From positions 62,001 through 126,000 of the forward strand of contig NZ_JBIGHX010000002.1 in assembly GCF_043555885.1 (NCBI RefSeq): a stretch of DNA of 64,000 bases, given 5' to 3'. The notes under the pieces are model-generated. The model made no database searches. It saw only the letters and a list, made by a program, of their open reading frames with translations, and was not told the DNA's origin. Both the position numbers and the translations under genes were made by a program. Positions 31,801 through 46,800 of the stretch are shown piece after piece (the first letter of the stretch is position 1; each line of letters starts with the position of its first letter). Origin of the DNA: Pelomonas lactea (GTDB lineage Bacteria > Pseudomonadota > Gammaproteobacteria > Burkholderiales > Burkholderiaceae_C).

Positions 31801-34800
31801 CTGCCGGCCACGGCCATCACCGGGCTGACGGAGGACACGACCTACTACGTCATCCGCGTCGACGCCGACCACATCAAGCTGGCGCTGAACGCCACCAACG
31901 CCGGCAACGGCACGGCCATCGACATCAGCAACTCGGCCGAGTCCGCCGCCAGCGGCCACACGCTGGCGCGCGTCGGCGCGGCGCCGCTGTCCGGCCTGGC
32001 CAGCGGCAACACCTACTACGTCAAGTTCATCGACGCCAACACCTTCCAGCTGGCGGCCACGCCGGGCGGTGCGGCCATCGACATCGGCGCGGGCGGCGGC
32101 AAGCACACGATCGGCACGGAGGGCATCGAGCTGTCCGGCGCGTCGACCACCGGCCGCCACCAGCTGGAGCTGGACATCACCGGCAGCGGCACGGGCAACG
32201 GCCACCAGCTGCTGGGCGCCGGCGGTGCGCGCTCGCTGATCAGCGATGCCATCGACAACGGCGTGTCCAGCGGCGCGACGTCCGGTTCGGTCGGCGCGCT
32301 GATCTTCGGCAGCAAGGGCTCGGAGTCGCGTGTGGACATCGTCACCAGCGTCAAGGCGCTGGTGGGCGACAACGCCAAGGTCACGGCCGGCGGGGACATC
32401 ACGCTGGACGCCTTCTCCGCCGCCAACGGCGCGGGCACCGGCGGCAGCAGCGGCGGCGCCTTCATCGCGGTGGGCTACACCGAGGTGTTCGTCAACGCGA
32501 CGCAGACCGTGCAGACGCAGGCCGGTGTCGGCGCGCAGCTGACGTCCGGCGGCTCGGTGCTGCTGCAGTCCAAGAGCAGCCAGAACGGCACGGTGGACGC
32601 CAACTCCAAGGGCGGCGGCTTCATCAACTCGTCCGAGGTGTCGGGCGGCGTGCAGCTCAACCACAGCACGACGGCCGGCGTGGGCAACAACGCCAGCGTG
32701 ACGGCCGCGCACAACGTGACGATGGCGTCGGAGTCGGCCTTCGACGGCAACGTCTACGGCAAGGCGTCCAGCGGCGGCCTGGGTGCCGCCTCGACGAGCA
32801 GCATGTACTGGAACGTCGGCTCGTCCGGCGCGCACCAGCAGACCGGCGTGGACGTGGGCAGCAATGCCACGCTGCTGGCCGGCGACGACGTCAACCTCGC
32901 CGCGCGCATGACGCACATGCAGAGCCGCGTGACGGCCGACGCCTACTCGGCCGCGGCCCACGCCGACCCGGACGCCGACGCCTACAGCCGCTTCTACTCC
33001 GACGCGACCGTCAACGTGCGCGCCGGCGCCCGCGTGACGGCGCTGGAGAACATCAACCTGCAGACGCTGCACACCGGCATGGGCAGCACGACCTATGCCG
33101 AGGGCGAGGCCGACTCCGCCACCGGCAGCACCGACGTGAACGCGTTCTCGGAGCTGGGCACGCAGTCGCTGGTCATCGCCGACGCCGGCGCGCTGTTCGA
33201 CACTCACGCGCTGGACGTGCGCGCCGAGCTGGGCAGCTACGGCTGGAGCGCCCGCGCCAAGAAGGACGGCGCCTGGGGCTACGACGGTGGCGACGCCCAT
33301 GCGGGCGCGCCGCACGGCTTCAACCAGCTGATCGGCTTCAATGCCGATGCGCGCCTGTCGTCCGGCCCCAACCCGGTGCTGCACGTCGACGCGGCGGGCA
33401 ACGTCGTGACTGCGCAGAACGTGACGGTCAACAACACGGCCGGCACCGTCATCGTCAACGACATCACGAACAACAGCGTCGGCACGGCCAACTTCCGCGC
33501 CAACGGCATCTACGACCCGGGGCGTGGTGACATCCAGCCCGGCAAGGTGGAGGGCACGCAGTCGACCTTCACCTTCGTCCACACCTTCAACCGCATCACG
33601 CTGACCAACGAGTCGGCCAAGGACCTGCGCATCAACAACATCGCGCCGGTCAACACGACGGCGGTGCCGACGGTGAACCTGGACGTCGACAACGTGACCG
33701 GCCCGGCCGCCGACGCGACGCCGTTCCACTTCAACATCCGCCACAGCTACGGCGCCACCGAACAGCTGATCCGCAACACCAGCACCAACCCCGGTGCGGA
33801 CGTGCAGATCAACGGCGTCATCAACAACCCGCTGGGCTCCACGCTGATTGCTGCCGTGGGCGGCAGCATCGTGCCGTTCAGCGGCGCCGCGCTGGTGCGC
33901 ACCAACACGGCCAGCCTCAACGCCGGCAGCGCCATCGGCACGCCGGCCCAGCGGCTGGAGCTGGAACTGGTGCAGAGCGAAGGCAGGCCGGCGGCGCTGG
34001 CCAGCACCTCCGGCGGCAGCACCTTCCTGGGCATCCGCGGCCTGCAGCGCGACCCTGGCGCCGGCAGCTTCACGCTGGCGCTGGGTAACCTGTCGGCTGG
34101 CGGCGAGCTGAACCTGCTGCTGCGCGAAGCCCGGCGCCAGGTCACCGTCAACGGTGTGCCGCCCACCTACCAGGTGCAGGTGCACATCGACCACGCCAGC
34201 ACCGGTGCCGACCGCGGCACGACGAACTGGATCCGCCACTTCCGCCCCGACCAGGCCGGCGGCGCCATCGTCGACTTCCCGGTCGGCTTCTTCGGCACGG
34301 GCAACGAGGCCATCGCGTCGACCACCACGCTCGGCGCGCTGAACGCCGGCACCGACCTGTCCGTCATCGCGCAGACGCCCGCGCAGCGCATGGACCTGTT
34401 CCAGCGCGCCAACTGGATCGCCAACGGCAGCGCCACCGTGCGCAGCAATGGCGACATCACGCTGCCGCACACGCTGCAGGCGGCCACCGGCGACCTGTCG
34501 GTACAGAGCCTGAACAATTCCGTCTATGCCGACCATCTGATCGCCGGCGCCGACGGCGAGGTCACCGCCGCGCTGGACATCGCCAACGTGCTGGCCAGCT
34601 ACGCGCACACCTGGGTCAACCTCTACGCGAACAACCTGCTGACGGCCGGCAGTACCGCCACGCTGACCGCGGGCCGCGACATCACGCTGCCGCGCATCGT
34701 GCAGGGCGGCGGCAACGTCACGCTGCAGGCCGGCCAGCAGGTGCTGGCACCGGCGTCGATCTGGTCCGAGACGGCCGACGTGCGCATCACCAGCACCGGA

Positions 34801-37800
34801 GGCTCCGTGCAGGTGGATCATGTGGTGGCCGGCAGCGACGTGTCCATCACGGCCACGCAGGGCACGATCTCCAACGTGACCGGCGGCCAGACCGGCACGC
34901 GCATCGGCCTGTACCCGAGCAACCTCGTCACCGCGGGCGGCAGCATCACGATGCTGGCCGGCGGCAACATCACGCTGCCGCGCCTGGTGCTGGCGCAGGC
35001 CGGCGCCATCAGCCTCACGTCCACCGGCGGCAGCGTGCTGCTGGAGCGCGTGGAGGCGGCCAACAACAACGTCACGATCTCTGCGGCCCAGGGCGGCATC
35101 CAGGAGATCGGCGGCGACGCCGCGGCCGACGTGCTGGGCATCACCCTGCGCCTGACGGCCGGCGCCGCCGGCATCGGCACCAATGCCAACGCGCTGGAGA
35201 TCGATTCCTCGCGGCCCAGCCACGGCAACGTCTGGGCGCTGGCTGCGGGGTCCATCTACATGATCGAGGTCGCCGGCGATCTCAACCTCGACCGCGTGCG
35301 CTCCAGCACCGCCGACGTCGAGCTGAGCGTGCTGAACGGCGACCTCGTTGACGACCTGTCCGACCTGGCCTCCGACATCGACGGCAACAACCTGACGCTG
35401 ACCGTCAGCGGCAGCATCGGCAGCTACTACGACGACATCGAGATCGACAGCCGCTTCAGCGCGGCCGGCGGTCTCGTCAACGCGAGCGGCAACAGCGGCG
35501 TGCAGCTGACCGAAGTGGTGCAGGCGCTGTACGCGGGCGCCATCATCAGCAGCGCCGGCCATGTGCGGCTGACGTCGCGCGACAGCCAGGCCACCGGCGA
35601 GCACATCGTCGTCGGCGAGGGCCGCAGCGTGCAGGCCGGCAAGAGCATCACGCTCAGCGCGGGCGACGATCTGCGCATCGATGGCACCGTCACGGCCGGC
35701 GAGCGCCTGTTCTTCGCGGTGGACCACCACAGCGCCGACGCGGAAGGCGGCGTCGCCTTCATCGGCGGCGCGGTCACGGGCGATCGCCCCGAGCTGACGG
35801 GCGAGGAGCAGGCCGACACGCTGGACGTGTCTGCCCAGTCGCAGGGCTGGACGGTCTACGGCCGCGGCGGTGACGACATCATCAGCGGCGGCAGCGGTGC
35901 CGACGATCTCTACGGCGGCGACGGCGTCGACACGATCTCCGGCAATGCGGGCGACGACTTCATCGACGCCGGTGCGGGCGCCGGCGGCACGCTCTCCGGC
36001 GGTGCGGGCAACGACCGCCTCTTCGGCAGCGACGACGGCGGCGACGGTGCGCAGGGCGACACGCTGCTGGGCGGCGACGGCAACGACCAGATCTGGGCGC
36101 TGGGCGGCTCCGACTTCGTCGACGCCGGCGCGGGCGACGACTTCGTCGACGGCGGCTCCGGCGACGACACGATCTACGGCGGCGCGGGCAAGGACCAGCT
36201 CTACGGCGGCCGCGGCGACGACACGCTCTACGGCCACGCGCCGACCGAGCTGACCGAGCAGCCCGCCGACGACAACGCGACCGACCGGCTCTACGGCGAG
36301 CAGGGCGACGACCTGCTGTACGGCGGCGGCGGCGACGACGTGCTGGACGGCGGCTTCGGCCGCGACAGCCTCTACGGCGAGGCCGGCAACGACGAGCTGA
36401 ACCAGGGCTATGGCCAGGATGGCACGATCGACGGCGGCGACGGCGACGACCTGCTGATCGGCTCCAACGACGGCGACGACCACCTCTACGGCGGCGCCGG
36501 CGAGGACCGTCTGCAAGGCCTGGCGGGCAACGACAGCCTGGACGGCGGTACCGGCGCCGACACGCTGGAAGGCGGCGAGGGCGACGACCTGCTCGAAGGC
36601 GGCGCGGGTGCCGACCTGCTGGTGGGCGGCGCGGGCAACGACACGCTGTACGGCCACGCGGCCACCGGCGCGGGCGATGACAACGCGGCGGACTACCTCT
36701 ACGGCGACTTCGGCACCAACGGCAACGAGGCCGGCTCGGGCCGCGACCGGCTCTATGGCCAGGGCGGCAACGACCTGCTGTACGGCGAGGGCGGCGACGA
36801 CCTCATCCAGGGCGTGGCCGGCATGGCCGTCGCCGAGACCGGTGGCGGCAGCACCAACCTGATCGACTTCGGCGGCGGTGGCGACGACGCGTCCTTCAAC
36901 GGCACCGTCACCGCCACGCCGGCGCCGGCCGTCGTGCCGGTGGACGACACCAGCCCGCGCGCCGTGGGCCAGCTGCCCGACGGCGTGGTGGGCAGCGGCC
37001 GCTGGGCCGACCTGAACGGCAGCGCGGCCGACGCGCTGCGCGGCCTGAGCGGCCTGAGCGGCCTGAGCGGCCTGAGCGGCCACTTGGGCCTGTCGCAGGA
37101 CCCGGCCGTCGCGACCGGCCCGGCCGGCGAGCGTTATGTCGCGTGGAGCGACAGCCGCAACGGCAACCTGGAGATCTACGTCGCCCGGCACGACGGTACG
37201 CAGTGGGTGGCGCTGGGCGGCAGCGCGTCGCAGGGCGGCGTGTCCGCCAGCAGCGCGGCGGCGTCCGCCAAGCCGACGCTGACCGTCGACGGCAGCGGTG
37301 CGCCCATCGTCGCCTGGACGGAGACGCAGGCTGACGGCAGCCACGACATCGTCGTCAAGCGCTGGAACGGCTCGGGCTGGGTAAGCCTGCCCAACGCCAC
37401 CAGCAACGGCCATGCAGTGCAGGCCAGGCTGGTCAACACCGCCAACGGCCCGGTCGTCGTCTACACGGACGACGCCGCGGGCAACCTGCGCCTGTACGCC
37501 CGGCTCTACACCGGCGGCGCCTGGGTCGCGCTGGGCAGCGCGGCGGCACCCACGGGCACCGGCCTTGCGGTCGGCACCGAGCTGCGCGACTTCAGCGTCG
37601 CGGCCAGCGGTGGCAAGGTCGCCATCGCGTACTCGGCCGTGCAGGCCGGCACGTCGTTGCGCCAGGTCTACATCACCGAGTTCACGCCAGGTGACACGCC
37701 GGGCGCGGGCACGTGGGCGGGCCTGGCCGGTTCGGACGCCGGCACCGGGGTGTCCGGTGGCGCCGCCGTGAAGACGGCGCTGGGTCTCGACTCGACCTGG

Positions 37801-40800
37801 CATGCGCAACCCAGCGTCGCCTACTTCGGTGGCAGCCTGTTCGTCGCCTGGCAGGCCTGGGCCGACCAGGGCGCCACCGTCGTCACCGCCCAGTTGGGCG
37901 CGGGCGGCGTGACGGTGCGCGACGTCATCAAGGACCAGAGCCGCCCCGGCCTGCCGCAGCTGGCGGCCGGCGGCACGTCGCTGCGCCTGGTGTGGGCCAA
38001 CACGCCGCTGCTGGACGCGGCCACCAGCCTCTACGAGCGCCAGTGGAACGCGACGACGCAGCACTTCGAGGAGGTGCTGCCCGGCCAGGCCAGCGGCATC
38101 GGCGCCGGCAGCGGCATCAGCCAGACCGGCGGCGAGCCGCAGCAACTGGCGCTGGCCGTCGATTCGACCGGCAAGGCCCTGCTGGCTTGGGCAGACACGA
38201 CGGCCGGCTCGCCCGAGATCCTCGTGCGTGCCGATGCGGCACCGGTCGGCCGCGTGTTCACGGCCACGGCCGGGAACACGGTGCAGAACATCCTCGACAC
38301 GCAGACGCTGGGCGCAGGCGACGTCATCGTCGTCAGCGGCAGCCAGGGCGGCTTCACGGTGTCGGCCGGCGATGCCGGCGTGATGATCTGGGGCGCGCCG
38401 GGCAGCAGCATCAGCGGCGCGGTCGCTATCGACGGTGCGAACGTGACGCTGCAGAACCTCAAGCTGCAGTCCACGCTGACGATCGCCGGCAACGGCGCGG
38501 GTGTCAGCGACACCAGCGTCACCGGCCTCGTCAGCCTGACCGCAGGGCAGGGCGCCCGGCTGTTCGGCAACACGTTCACCGGCGGCGTCAGCATCGGCGC
38601 GGGCGTGCAGAACGCCAGCCTGCGCTTCAACACGATCTCCGGCGGCGTGGGCCTGCTGCTGGACAGCGCCACCGGCGTGCAGATCCGCGACAACCGCATC
38701 ACCGGCACGGCCGCGGCGCTGCGTATCGCCGCCGGTTCCACGGCCAGCGGCCGCATCGCCGGCAACACCTTCATCGCCACCGGCGCGGGCACCGGCCTGG
38801 ACCTGCTGGCCACGTTCGACGGCGTCATCGAGAACAACCGCGTCCAGGGCGGCGCGCTGGGCGTCAACTATGCGGCCGGCAACCAGCTGGCGGGCAACAC
38901 CGTCACCGGTGCCACCGTCGGCCTGAAGAGCAGCCTGGCCGGCGCGGCCGCGCTGGGCTGGGTGGGCGTGTCCGTCGACCGCCCGAACACCTTCGAGGGC
39001 AACGCCACCGGCGTGCAACTGCTGGGCGGCGCGCTGATGCAGGGCCAGGTCGTGCGCGGCAACACGGTGGGTGTCACCGGCGCCGGCCAGCTGGGCGGCG
39101 AGACGCTGGCGCATGCCAACCTCATCGACGCCAACGTCACCGGTGTCAACGCGTTCACCGGCACCATCCAGTTCAACCGCTTCTCGGCCAACACGACCGC
39201 GATCAACGCCACCAGCGAGCAGCGCATCCTGCACAACCTGTTCTACCGCAACACGCTGGTCGGCGTGGAGATCAACGGCCGGAACGACGTGCGGGTGTTC
39301 AACAACACCTTCTACGCCGTCACCGGCGACAACCTGCGCAGCGAGGGCGGCAGCAGCGAAGTCGAGGTGCAGAACAACCTGATGTGGGCGATGGCGGGCT
39401 ATGACCTGTTTGTAGCCAACGACAGCCGCTACGGCTTCTACTCCGACTACAACAACCTGTTCACGTCGGGCGCCGGCAAGGTCGGCTTCTGGACCAAGGA
39501 CTTCCGCGACATCCTCGACTGGCAGGCCGACATCGCCAGGTTCGACCTGCACTCCATCGGCGCCACGGTCGTCAACCCGACGTGGGCGCGGCCGGAGTTC
39601 GTCAGCGTGCTGGGCGACGACTTCCGTCTGCGCGAGCCGGTGGCGCTGCAGCGCTTCAGCTCGCCCGGCATCGACATGGGCAATGTGCTGGTGGACAACG
39701 GCCGCAACCCGGCCGAGCAGAACCTCATCGCCAACCCGGGCTTCGAGACCGGCACGACCGGCTGGGAAGTCAACGCCGGCTCGCAGGCTTTCGTGACGCC
39801 CAGCGGCTCCGCGCCGCTGGCCTACGAGGGCAGCAACTTCTTCTTCGCCGGCGGCGTGGCCGGCGGCTTCGCGCGCCAGACCTTCACGCTGGCGCAGCTG
39901 GGCCTCACCGCGGCGCAGGCCGACAGCCAGGACGTCGAGCTGTTGTTCGGCGGCCGCATCCGCATGGGCGTGGAGAGCCCGGTGGACAGCGGCGAGGTGC
40001 AGCTGATCTTCCGCAACGCGGCGGGTGACGTGCTCGCCACCGCCGTGGCCAAGGCCGGCGGCAGCACCAACCGCTGGGAGCTGGTGGGCCAGCGTGCCGA
40101 GGTGCCGGTGCAGACGCGCTCGGTGGAGTTCGTGTTCCGCACCAACCGCATCACCGGCGGCAATGCCGACGGCTACTTCGACCAGGCCTTCCTCTACAAG
40201 GTCAGCGAGAACCAGGCCAGCGACCTGGGCGCCTACGGCCATGCGGCGACGGACCTGCCCGTGGCCGGCGCGCCGCGCATCAACCTGCGCTCGCCGGACT
40301 TCTACCTGGACTGGGAGAAGTTCAAGCCGCTGAACATCACCTGGGAGACCTTCGGCAACACCGACGACTCGCCGGTGCGCATCGATGTCTACCAGGACAC
40401 GGCCGACGGCCCGAAGTGGGTGGCCAACGTCGTCAGCGCGACGCCGGACTCCGGCCAGTTCACGTGGATCCCGGGCAACAGCGGCATCGACTTCGGCACC
40501 AAGGGCCTGCGCATCCAGGTCAGCCTGGTGGGCAACGCGGCCGTGCTGGATCGCAGCCAGGAGCCCTTCACGGTGCCCGAGGACGGCCTGACCTACTGGG
40601 TCAACGACGGCAGCGCCGCCGGCGACGAATACGCCACGGCCGCTGGCGACAACCGCAACACCGGCAAGTCCGCCGGTGCGCCCAAGGCCAACGTCACCAA
40701 CCTGTTCCGCGCCTATGACCTGCAGGCCGGCGCGACGCTGTACGTCGACACCGGCGACTACGCGCTGCTGGAGTCGCTGACGCTGTCGGGCACCGCCACG

Positions 40801-43800
40801 CGCGGCTTCGGCATCGACGAGGGCTTCCGCCTCACCGGACCGACGCTGGGCGGCCACCTGGCGACGCTGTTCCCCATCGTGCCCAACGAGCGCACCTGGG
40901 CGCTGCTGGACCTGTCGGACACCGACTTCGTCACGATCAGCAACCTCGTGCTGCGCGACGCCAACCGCGGCATCCTGCTCACTGGCGGCGCCGATGCAGT
41001 GGAGCTGAGCCGCATCGAGGCCTATGGCCACGTCAACGAGGGCATCTACGCCAGCCAGGTCAACGCCGGCCTGCAGACCTGGACCGGCCTGAACGTGCAT
41101 GACAACGGCCAGACCGGCCTGTACCTGAGCGGCACGCTGGGCGGCATCGACCAGCTGACCGCCAGCCGCAACCGCGGCCAGGGCGGCTTCTACGCCGAAG
41201 GCAGCCTGGGCTTCCTGACCAACTCGACGCTGACCGACAACATCGGCGTCGGCGCCAACCTCTGGTACCCGGGCGCGGTGCGCGTGCAAGGCAACCTGTT
41301 CCAGGGCAACACCGGCACGGGCCTGGCCTACAACGTCGGCGGCAGCAGCCAGGCGCTGGTGGGCGGCGCCCTCGGCACCGGCCTGGGCAACCGCTTCCTG
41401 AACAACGGCAACGGCGGCGCCGGCATCAGCGGCAACGCGCTGGTGCAGGGCAACACCGCCAGCGGCAACCTGGGCAGCGGCAACTACGGCCTGGCCGTCA
41501 CCTACGGCGAGGCGCGCCAGAACGTCATCCAGGGCAATGCCAACGGGCTGTACCTGTCCAGCGGCACGGCCACCGACAACCGCATCTATAACAACAACCC
41601 GGCCACCGGCTACAGCTACGGCACGGGCCTGTGGATGACGACGTCCACGGCTACCGGCAACACCGTGTACGGCAACCTGGTGGGCGTCTACAGCCAGGGC
41701 AACAGCGTGCTGCGCAGCAACCTGGTGTACGGCAACGCGTCAGTGGGCGTTCAACTCAACGGCAGCAGCCCGCAGTTCATCGGCAACACGGTCTACCAGA
41801 GCGCCGGCGACGCGGTGCAGCTGTACGGCTCGGCCGGCAACGCGAAGTTCATCGACAACATCCTGTGGGCCGTCGGCCTGGGCGCGGGTGGCGTGGCGCT
41901 GAACGTCGACGCCAACTCGCAGAACGGCTTCACGTCCAACTTCAACATCTTCCAGGGTGCCGTGGGCATCTGGCAGGGCACGCAGCGCGCCACGCTGACG
42001 AGCTGGCGCCAGGCGAACTTCCAGGACCTGGACAGCCAGGCCACCAACCCGCTGTTCGTCGACATCGACGGCGCCGACGGCAACCTCGGCTATGCCGGCC
42101 CGGCCAGCGATGGCCGCGACGACGACTTCCACCTGCAGAGCACGCAGGGCAGCTTCCACGGCGCGTCGCTGGCGCCAGTGCTGGGTGCTGGCGGCCTGCC
42201 CACGCTGCTGACGGGCACGCTGGTGCGCGACGGCGCCGACAGCCCCGGCATTGACCGCGGCGCACTCGACCAGCCCTTCGACCGCGAGCCCACGCCGCGC
42301 GGCGGCTACGTCAACATCGGCTCGGACGGCAACACCGCCTACGCGTCGCTGAGCCCGGCCGTCTACATCCGTGTGATGACGCCCAACGGCGGCGAGACCG
42401 TGGCCGAGGGCGAGACCTTCACGGTGCGCTGGCGCTCCGACGGTTTCGCCGGCAACGTCAACCTCGACATCAGCCTGGACGGCAACACCTGGTTCTCCGT
42501 GGCCGCCAACGAGGCCAACGATGGCGTTTTCGACTGGACGCCGGGCAATGGCCAGTTCCCGGGTGGCGACTACGTGCTGCGCGTCAGCTCCGCCACGCAG
42601 CCGGCGGTCAAGGACCAATCCGACGCGACGTTCAACCTCGCCAGTACCGTCAGCATCTTCTACGTCAACGACGGCTCGCTGGTCGGCGACGAGTACGCCA
42701 CGGCCGTCGGCAACGATGCGAACGACGGCCGCAGCGCGGCCAGGCCCAAGGCCTCGCTGCAGGCGCTGCTGAACGCCTACGACTTCAAGCCGGGTGACCT
42801 CATCCTCATCGACACCGGCGTCTACAACTCGTCCACCAACCTGCTGGTGGATGCGCAGGACAGCGGCGTCGTCATCCGCGGCGCCGTCAACCACGCCTCG
42901 GTGCTGAACCGCGGCAACACCAACAGCGGCCAGTACGCCTTCGTGCTGGGCACCGGCGCCACCGACGTGACGCTGGACCGCGTGACGCTGACCGGCGGCC
43001 AGTGGGGCTTTGTCGTCAACGACAACTCCACGGCCCACCGCTTCACGCTGAGCAACAGCGACGTCAGCGGCAACAGCTCGGGCGGCGTCTACGTCGGCAT
43101 CAACATCGACGACGGCAAGGTGATCAACAACGTCGTCCACGACAACGGCAGCAGCACCGGCATTCAGGGCCAGCAGTCCACGCGCCTGCTCATCAGCGGC
43201 AACGAGGTCTACAACCAGTCCACCGGCATCTACACCTGGTCGTCGGGCGACGAGGCCAGCGACGGCCCGATGGTCATCGGCAACCTCGTCCACGACGTGT
43301 CCACCGGCATTTCGCAGTCCTACGACGGCTGGGTGCGCAACAACACCGTCTGGGCGGCCGGCACCGGCATCTCGGCCGGCAGCAACTACGACGTCAGCGG
43401 CAACACCGTGTGGGGCAGCACGACCGGCATCGATGCCAACAGCGTCTCGGTCACCAGCAACACCGTCTACGCCAGCACCACGGGCCTCAACATCAGCAGC
43501 ATGGTGGCCAGCGGCAACCGCGTGTACGACAACGGGCTGGGCGTCAACGCCAGCAGCAATACGCTGCTGGTCAATAACCTGATCTGGGACAACACCAACG
43601 GCGTGCGCCTGACCGGTGGCCACAGCGGCACCGAGCTGCATGGCGTCGTCAACAACACTATCGTGCAGACGGGCGGCATGGCCGTGCTGGTGGAAAACGC
43701 CAGCAACGCACGCATCGTCAACAACATCCTCGATCTGCGTTCGGGCGCCACCGGCATCTCGGTCCACCCGAACAGCGAGAACGGCTACCAGAGCGACTAC

Positions 43801-46800
43801 AACCTGTTCAGCCAACAGGCGGGTACGGTCCTGACGCGCTGGGAGGGCCGTGACTTCACCAGCCGCCCGGACTGGGTCTACGAGACCGGCTACGACCTGC
43901 ACAGCCGCGTCGCCACGCCCAGCTACGTCGACGCCAATGGCGCCGACAACCTCTCCGGCTGGGATGGCGCCGCCATCGGCAATGCCGTCGTCCTCGACGA
44001 CGGCGATGCGGGTGTCACGTTCAGCGGCAGCTGGGCGACGGTCACCACCGGCACGCCCGCAACCTCCGGGCTGGGCAATGACCGCCGCGAGGCCAACGGC
44101 AACCAGTACGGCACCGGCAGCAACACCGCCACCTACACCTTCACGGGGCTGCAGGCGGGCACCTACGTCATCGCCGGCACCTGGAGCAGCACGTCGGGCA
44201 ACAGCGGCAACACGCTGTACAGCTTCTACGACGGCACGGCGACGGCGGCGAACCTCGTGCGCAACATGCGCACCGGCCAGAACAGCCTGCCCGGCGACTA
44301 CAGCGCCAACGGCGCCAACTGGCGCGACCTGGCCACCGTCGTCATCAGCGGCGACACGCTGACCGTGCGCATCAGCGATGCAGGCGCCTACGGCAAGATC
44401 GTTGCCGATGGCCTGCGGCTGCAGCGCATCGGCGGCGACCGCGGCGCGGACGACAACTTCCATCTCGTCGCCGGCTCGGCCGGCGTGGACGGCGGCGACC
44501 CGACGCTGGCCTACAGCGCCGAGCCCCTGAACAACGGCGCCCGCATCGACCAAGGCGCCTACGGCAACACGACGGGCGCTACCCAGAGCCCCGCGCCGCT
44601 GATCCAGGTCACCGGCCCGAACGGCTACGCCAAGCTGACCGTCGGAACGCCGGCCACCATCGAGTGGCACACGGCGGGCCTGCTGCCGACCGAGCCCGTG
44701 CTCGCCATCAACGCCGGCAACGCGGGCCCGGTGGCGGGCGGCGCGCTGGGCAACTGGCTGCGCAACAGCTACCAGACGCAGGCCTACAGCTACAGCAGCT
44801 TCAGCGAGGCCGTGGACCTGACGGCTGTCGCCAACCCGGCGCCCGCCAGCGTCTATCAGAGCAACGTGTACGCCAATGGCACCGTGGGCCAGGGCCTGAG
44901 CTGGGCACTGCCGGTCGGTGACGGCGACTATGTCGTGCGCCTGCACTTCGCCGAGAGCTACCTGTACACCAACGTCGGCAGCCGCCAGTTCGACATCAAG
45001 CTCAACGGCAGCACCGTGCAGAGCAACTTCGACATCCGCGCCGCGGCCGGCGCCAACTTCAAGGCCGTCGTGCGTGAGTTCACCGTGTCGGCCAGCGGCG
45101 GCAGCGGCATCAACCTGGACCTCATCACCAAGACCGCCAACTGGGGTGCCGAGATCAGCGGCATCGAGATCCAGCGCGTGGTGCCTGCGGGAGACGCCAG
45201 CACCCGCGTCAACCTGCAGGTCAGCCTGGACATGGGGCTGTCGTGGACCACCATCGCCAGCAACCTGCCGCTGGACCGCTTCGGCAACGGCCGCGCAAGC
45301 TGGACGCCTGATTTCGCGACGGCCGGCAATACGGCGCTGATCCGCGCGATTGCCGTCAACGGCAGCGGCGCCACGCTGGCGACCGACACGTCCGACGAGC
45401 CCTTCCTGATCGCCAACGGCGGCAAGGCCTACTACGTCAACGACGGCTCGCTCGGCAACGACGAGTACACGACGGCGGTGGGCGACAACGCCAACAGCGG
45501 CAAGGACGCGGCGCACCCCATGGCCAGCCTGTCGGCGCTGCTGCGCGCCTACGACGTGGGCCCGGGCGACACCATCTATGTCGACAGCGGCCGCTACAAC
45601 CTCATCACCAACTACACGCTGACGGCCAAGGACTCCGGCGTGCGCATCGTCGGCGCGCTGCACGCCATCACCGAGTTCAACCGCGGCAATACCAACAGCG
45701 GCCAGTACGCCGTGCTGCTGAGCGGCGCCAGCGACGTCACGCTGGAGAACCTCAAGCTCAGCGGCGGCCAGTGGGGCCTGGTGCTGGGCGACAACAGCGG
45801 CTCACACCGCGCGACGTTGAGGAATCTGGAGGTCACCGGCAACAGCAGCGGCGGCATCTGGGTGGGCGTCAATGTCGATGACGCGCTGGTCACCGGCAAC
45901 ACCGTCCACGACAACGGCAACTCCACCGGCATCCAGGTCCAGCAGGCCACGCGCGCCGTCGTCACGAACAACGAGGTCTACAACCAGTCCACCGGCATCT
46001 ATAGCTGGTCGGCGGGCGACGAGGCCAACGACGGGCCGCTGTTCACCGGCAACCGCGTGCACGACGTCAACACCGGCTTCTCGGTGTCTTACGAGGGCCT
46101 GCTGCGCGGCAACGAGGTCTGGGGCGCGGGCACCGGCCTGTCGCTGAACAACGTGCGTGCCGAGAACAACGTGCTGCGTCAGAACGGCACCGGGATCGCC
46201 GCCAGCGGTGCCGAGCTGGTGGGCAACCAGGTCTACGCCAACACGTTGGGCATCGAGGCCTCCAGCAGCACGATCTGGGACAACCGTATCTACAGCAACA
46301 CCACCGGCCTGCGCGACAGCGGCTCGGACATGGTGCGCAACAACGTGCTTTGGGCCAACGTCACGGCCGTGCGCATCGCCGGCAGCCGCAGCGGCGACGA
46401 CCGCAACGGCTTCCACAACAACACCATCCGCCAGACCGGCGGCCGCGCCATCGAGGTGGAGGCCAACGCCACCAACGTCCGGCTGCGCAACAACATCTTC
46501 GACCTGACCGACGCGACGGCCATCGTCGTGCCGGCCAACGCCGAGCGTGGCTTCGACAGCGACTTCAACCTCTTCGCCGGCACCGACCCGACCGCCTTCG
46601 TCGGCATGACCTGGGAGGGCGTGGACTTCTCCAACCTGCTGACCTGGCGCTTCGAGACCGGCAACGACACGCACAGCCAGGTCGCGCCCGTTCAGTTCCG
46701 CGACGTGGACGGCACGGACGGTGTCTATGGCTGGACCAAGCAGGCCATCGGTGCCGCCGTCATCCTGGATGACGGCGACATCGGCGTCAGCTTCACCGGC

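Noticed and set aside
35857..36813. Complete type I secretion substrate ending at the RTX block
   Set aside because: No stop codon or frameshift follows; the frame continues to 56544.
23656..41289. Antisense open frame of 5,877 codons
   Set aside because: Same cause: strong codon bias removes stops in the mirrored frame. The text follows the repeats of the sense gene.
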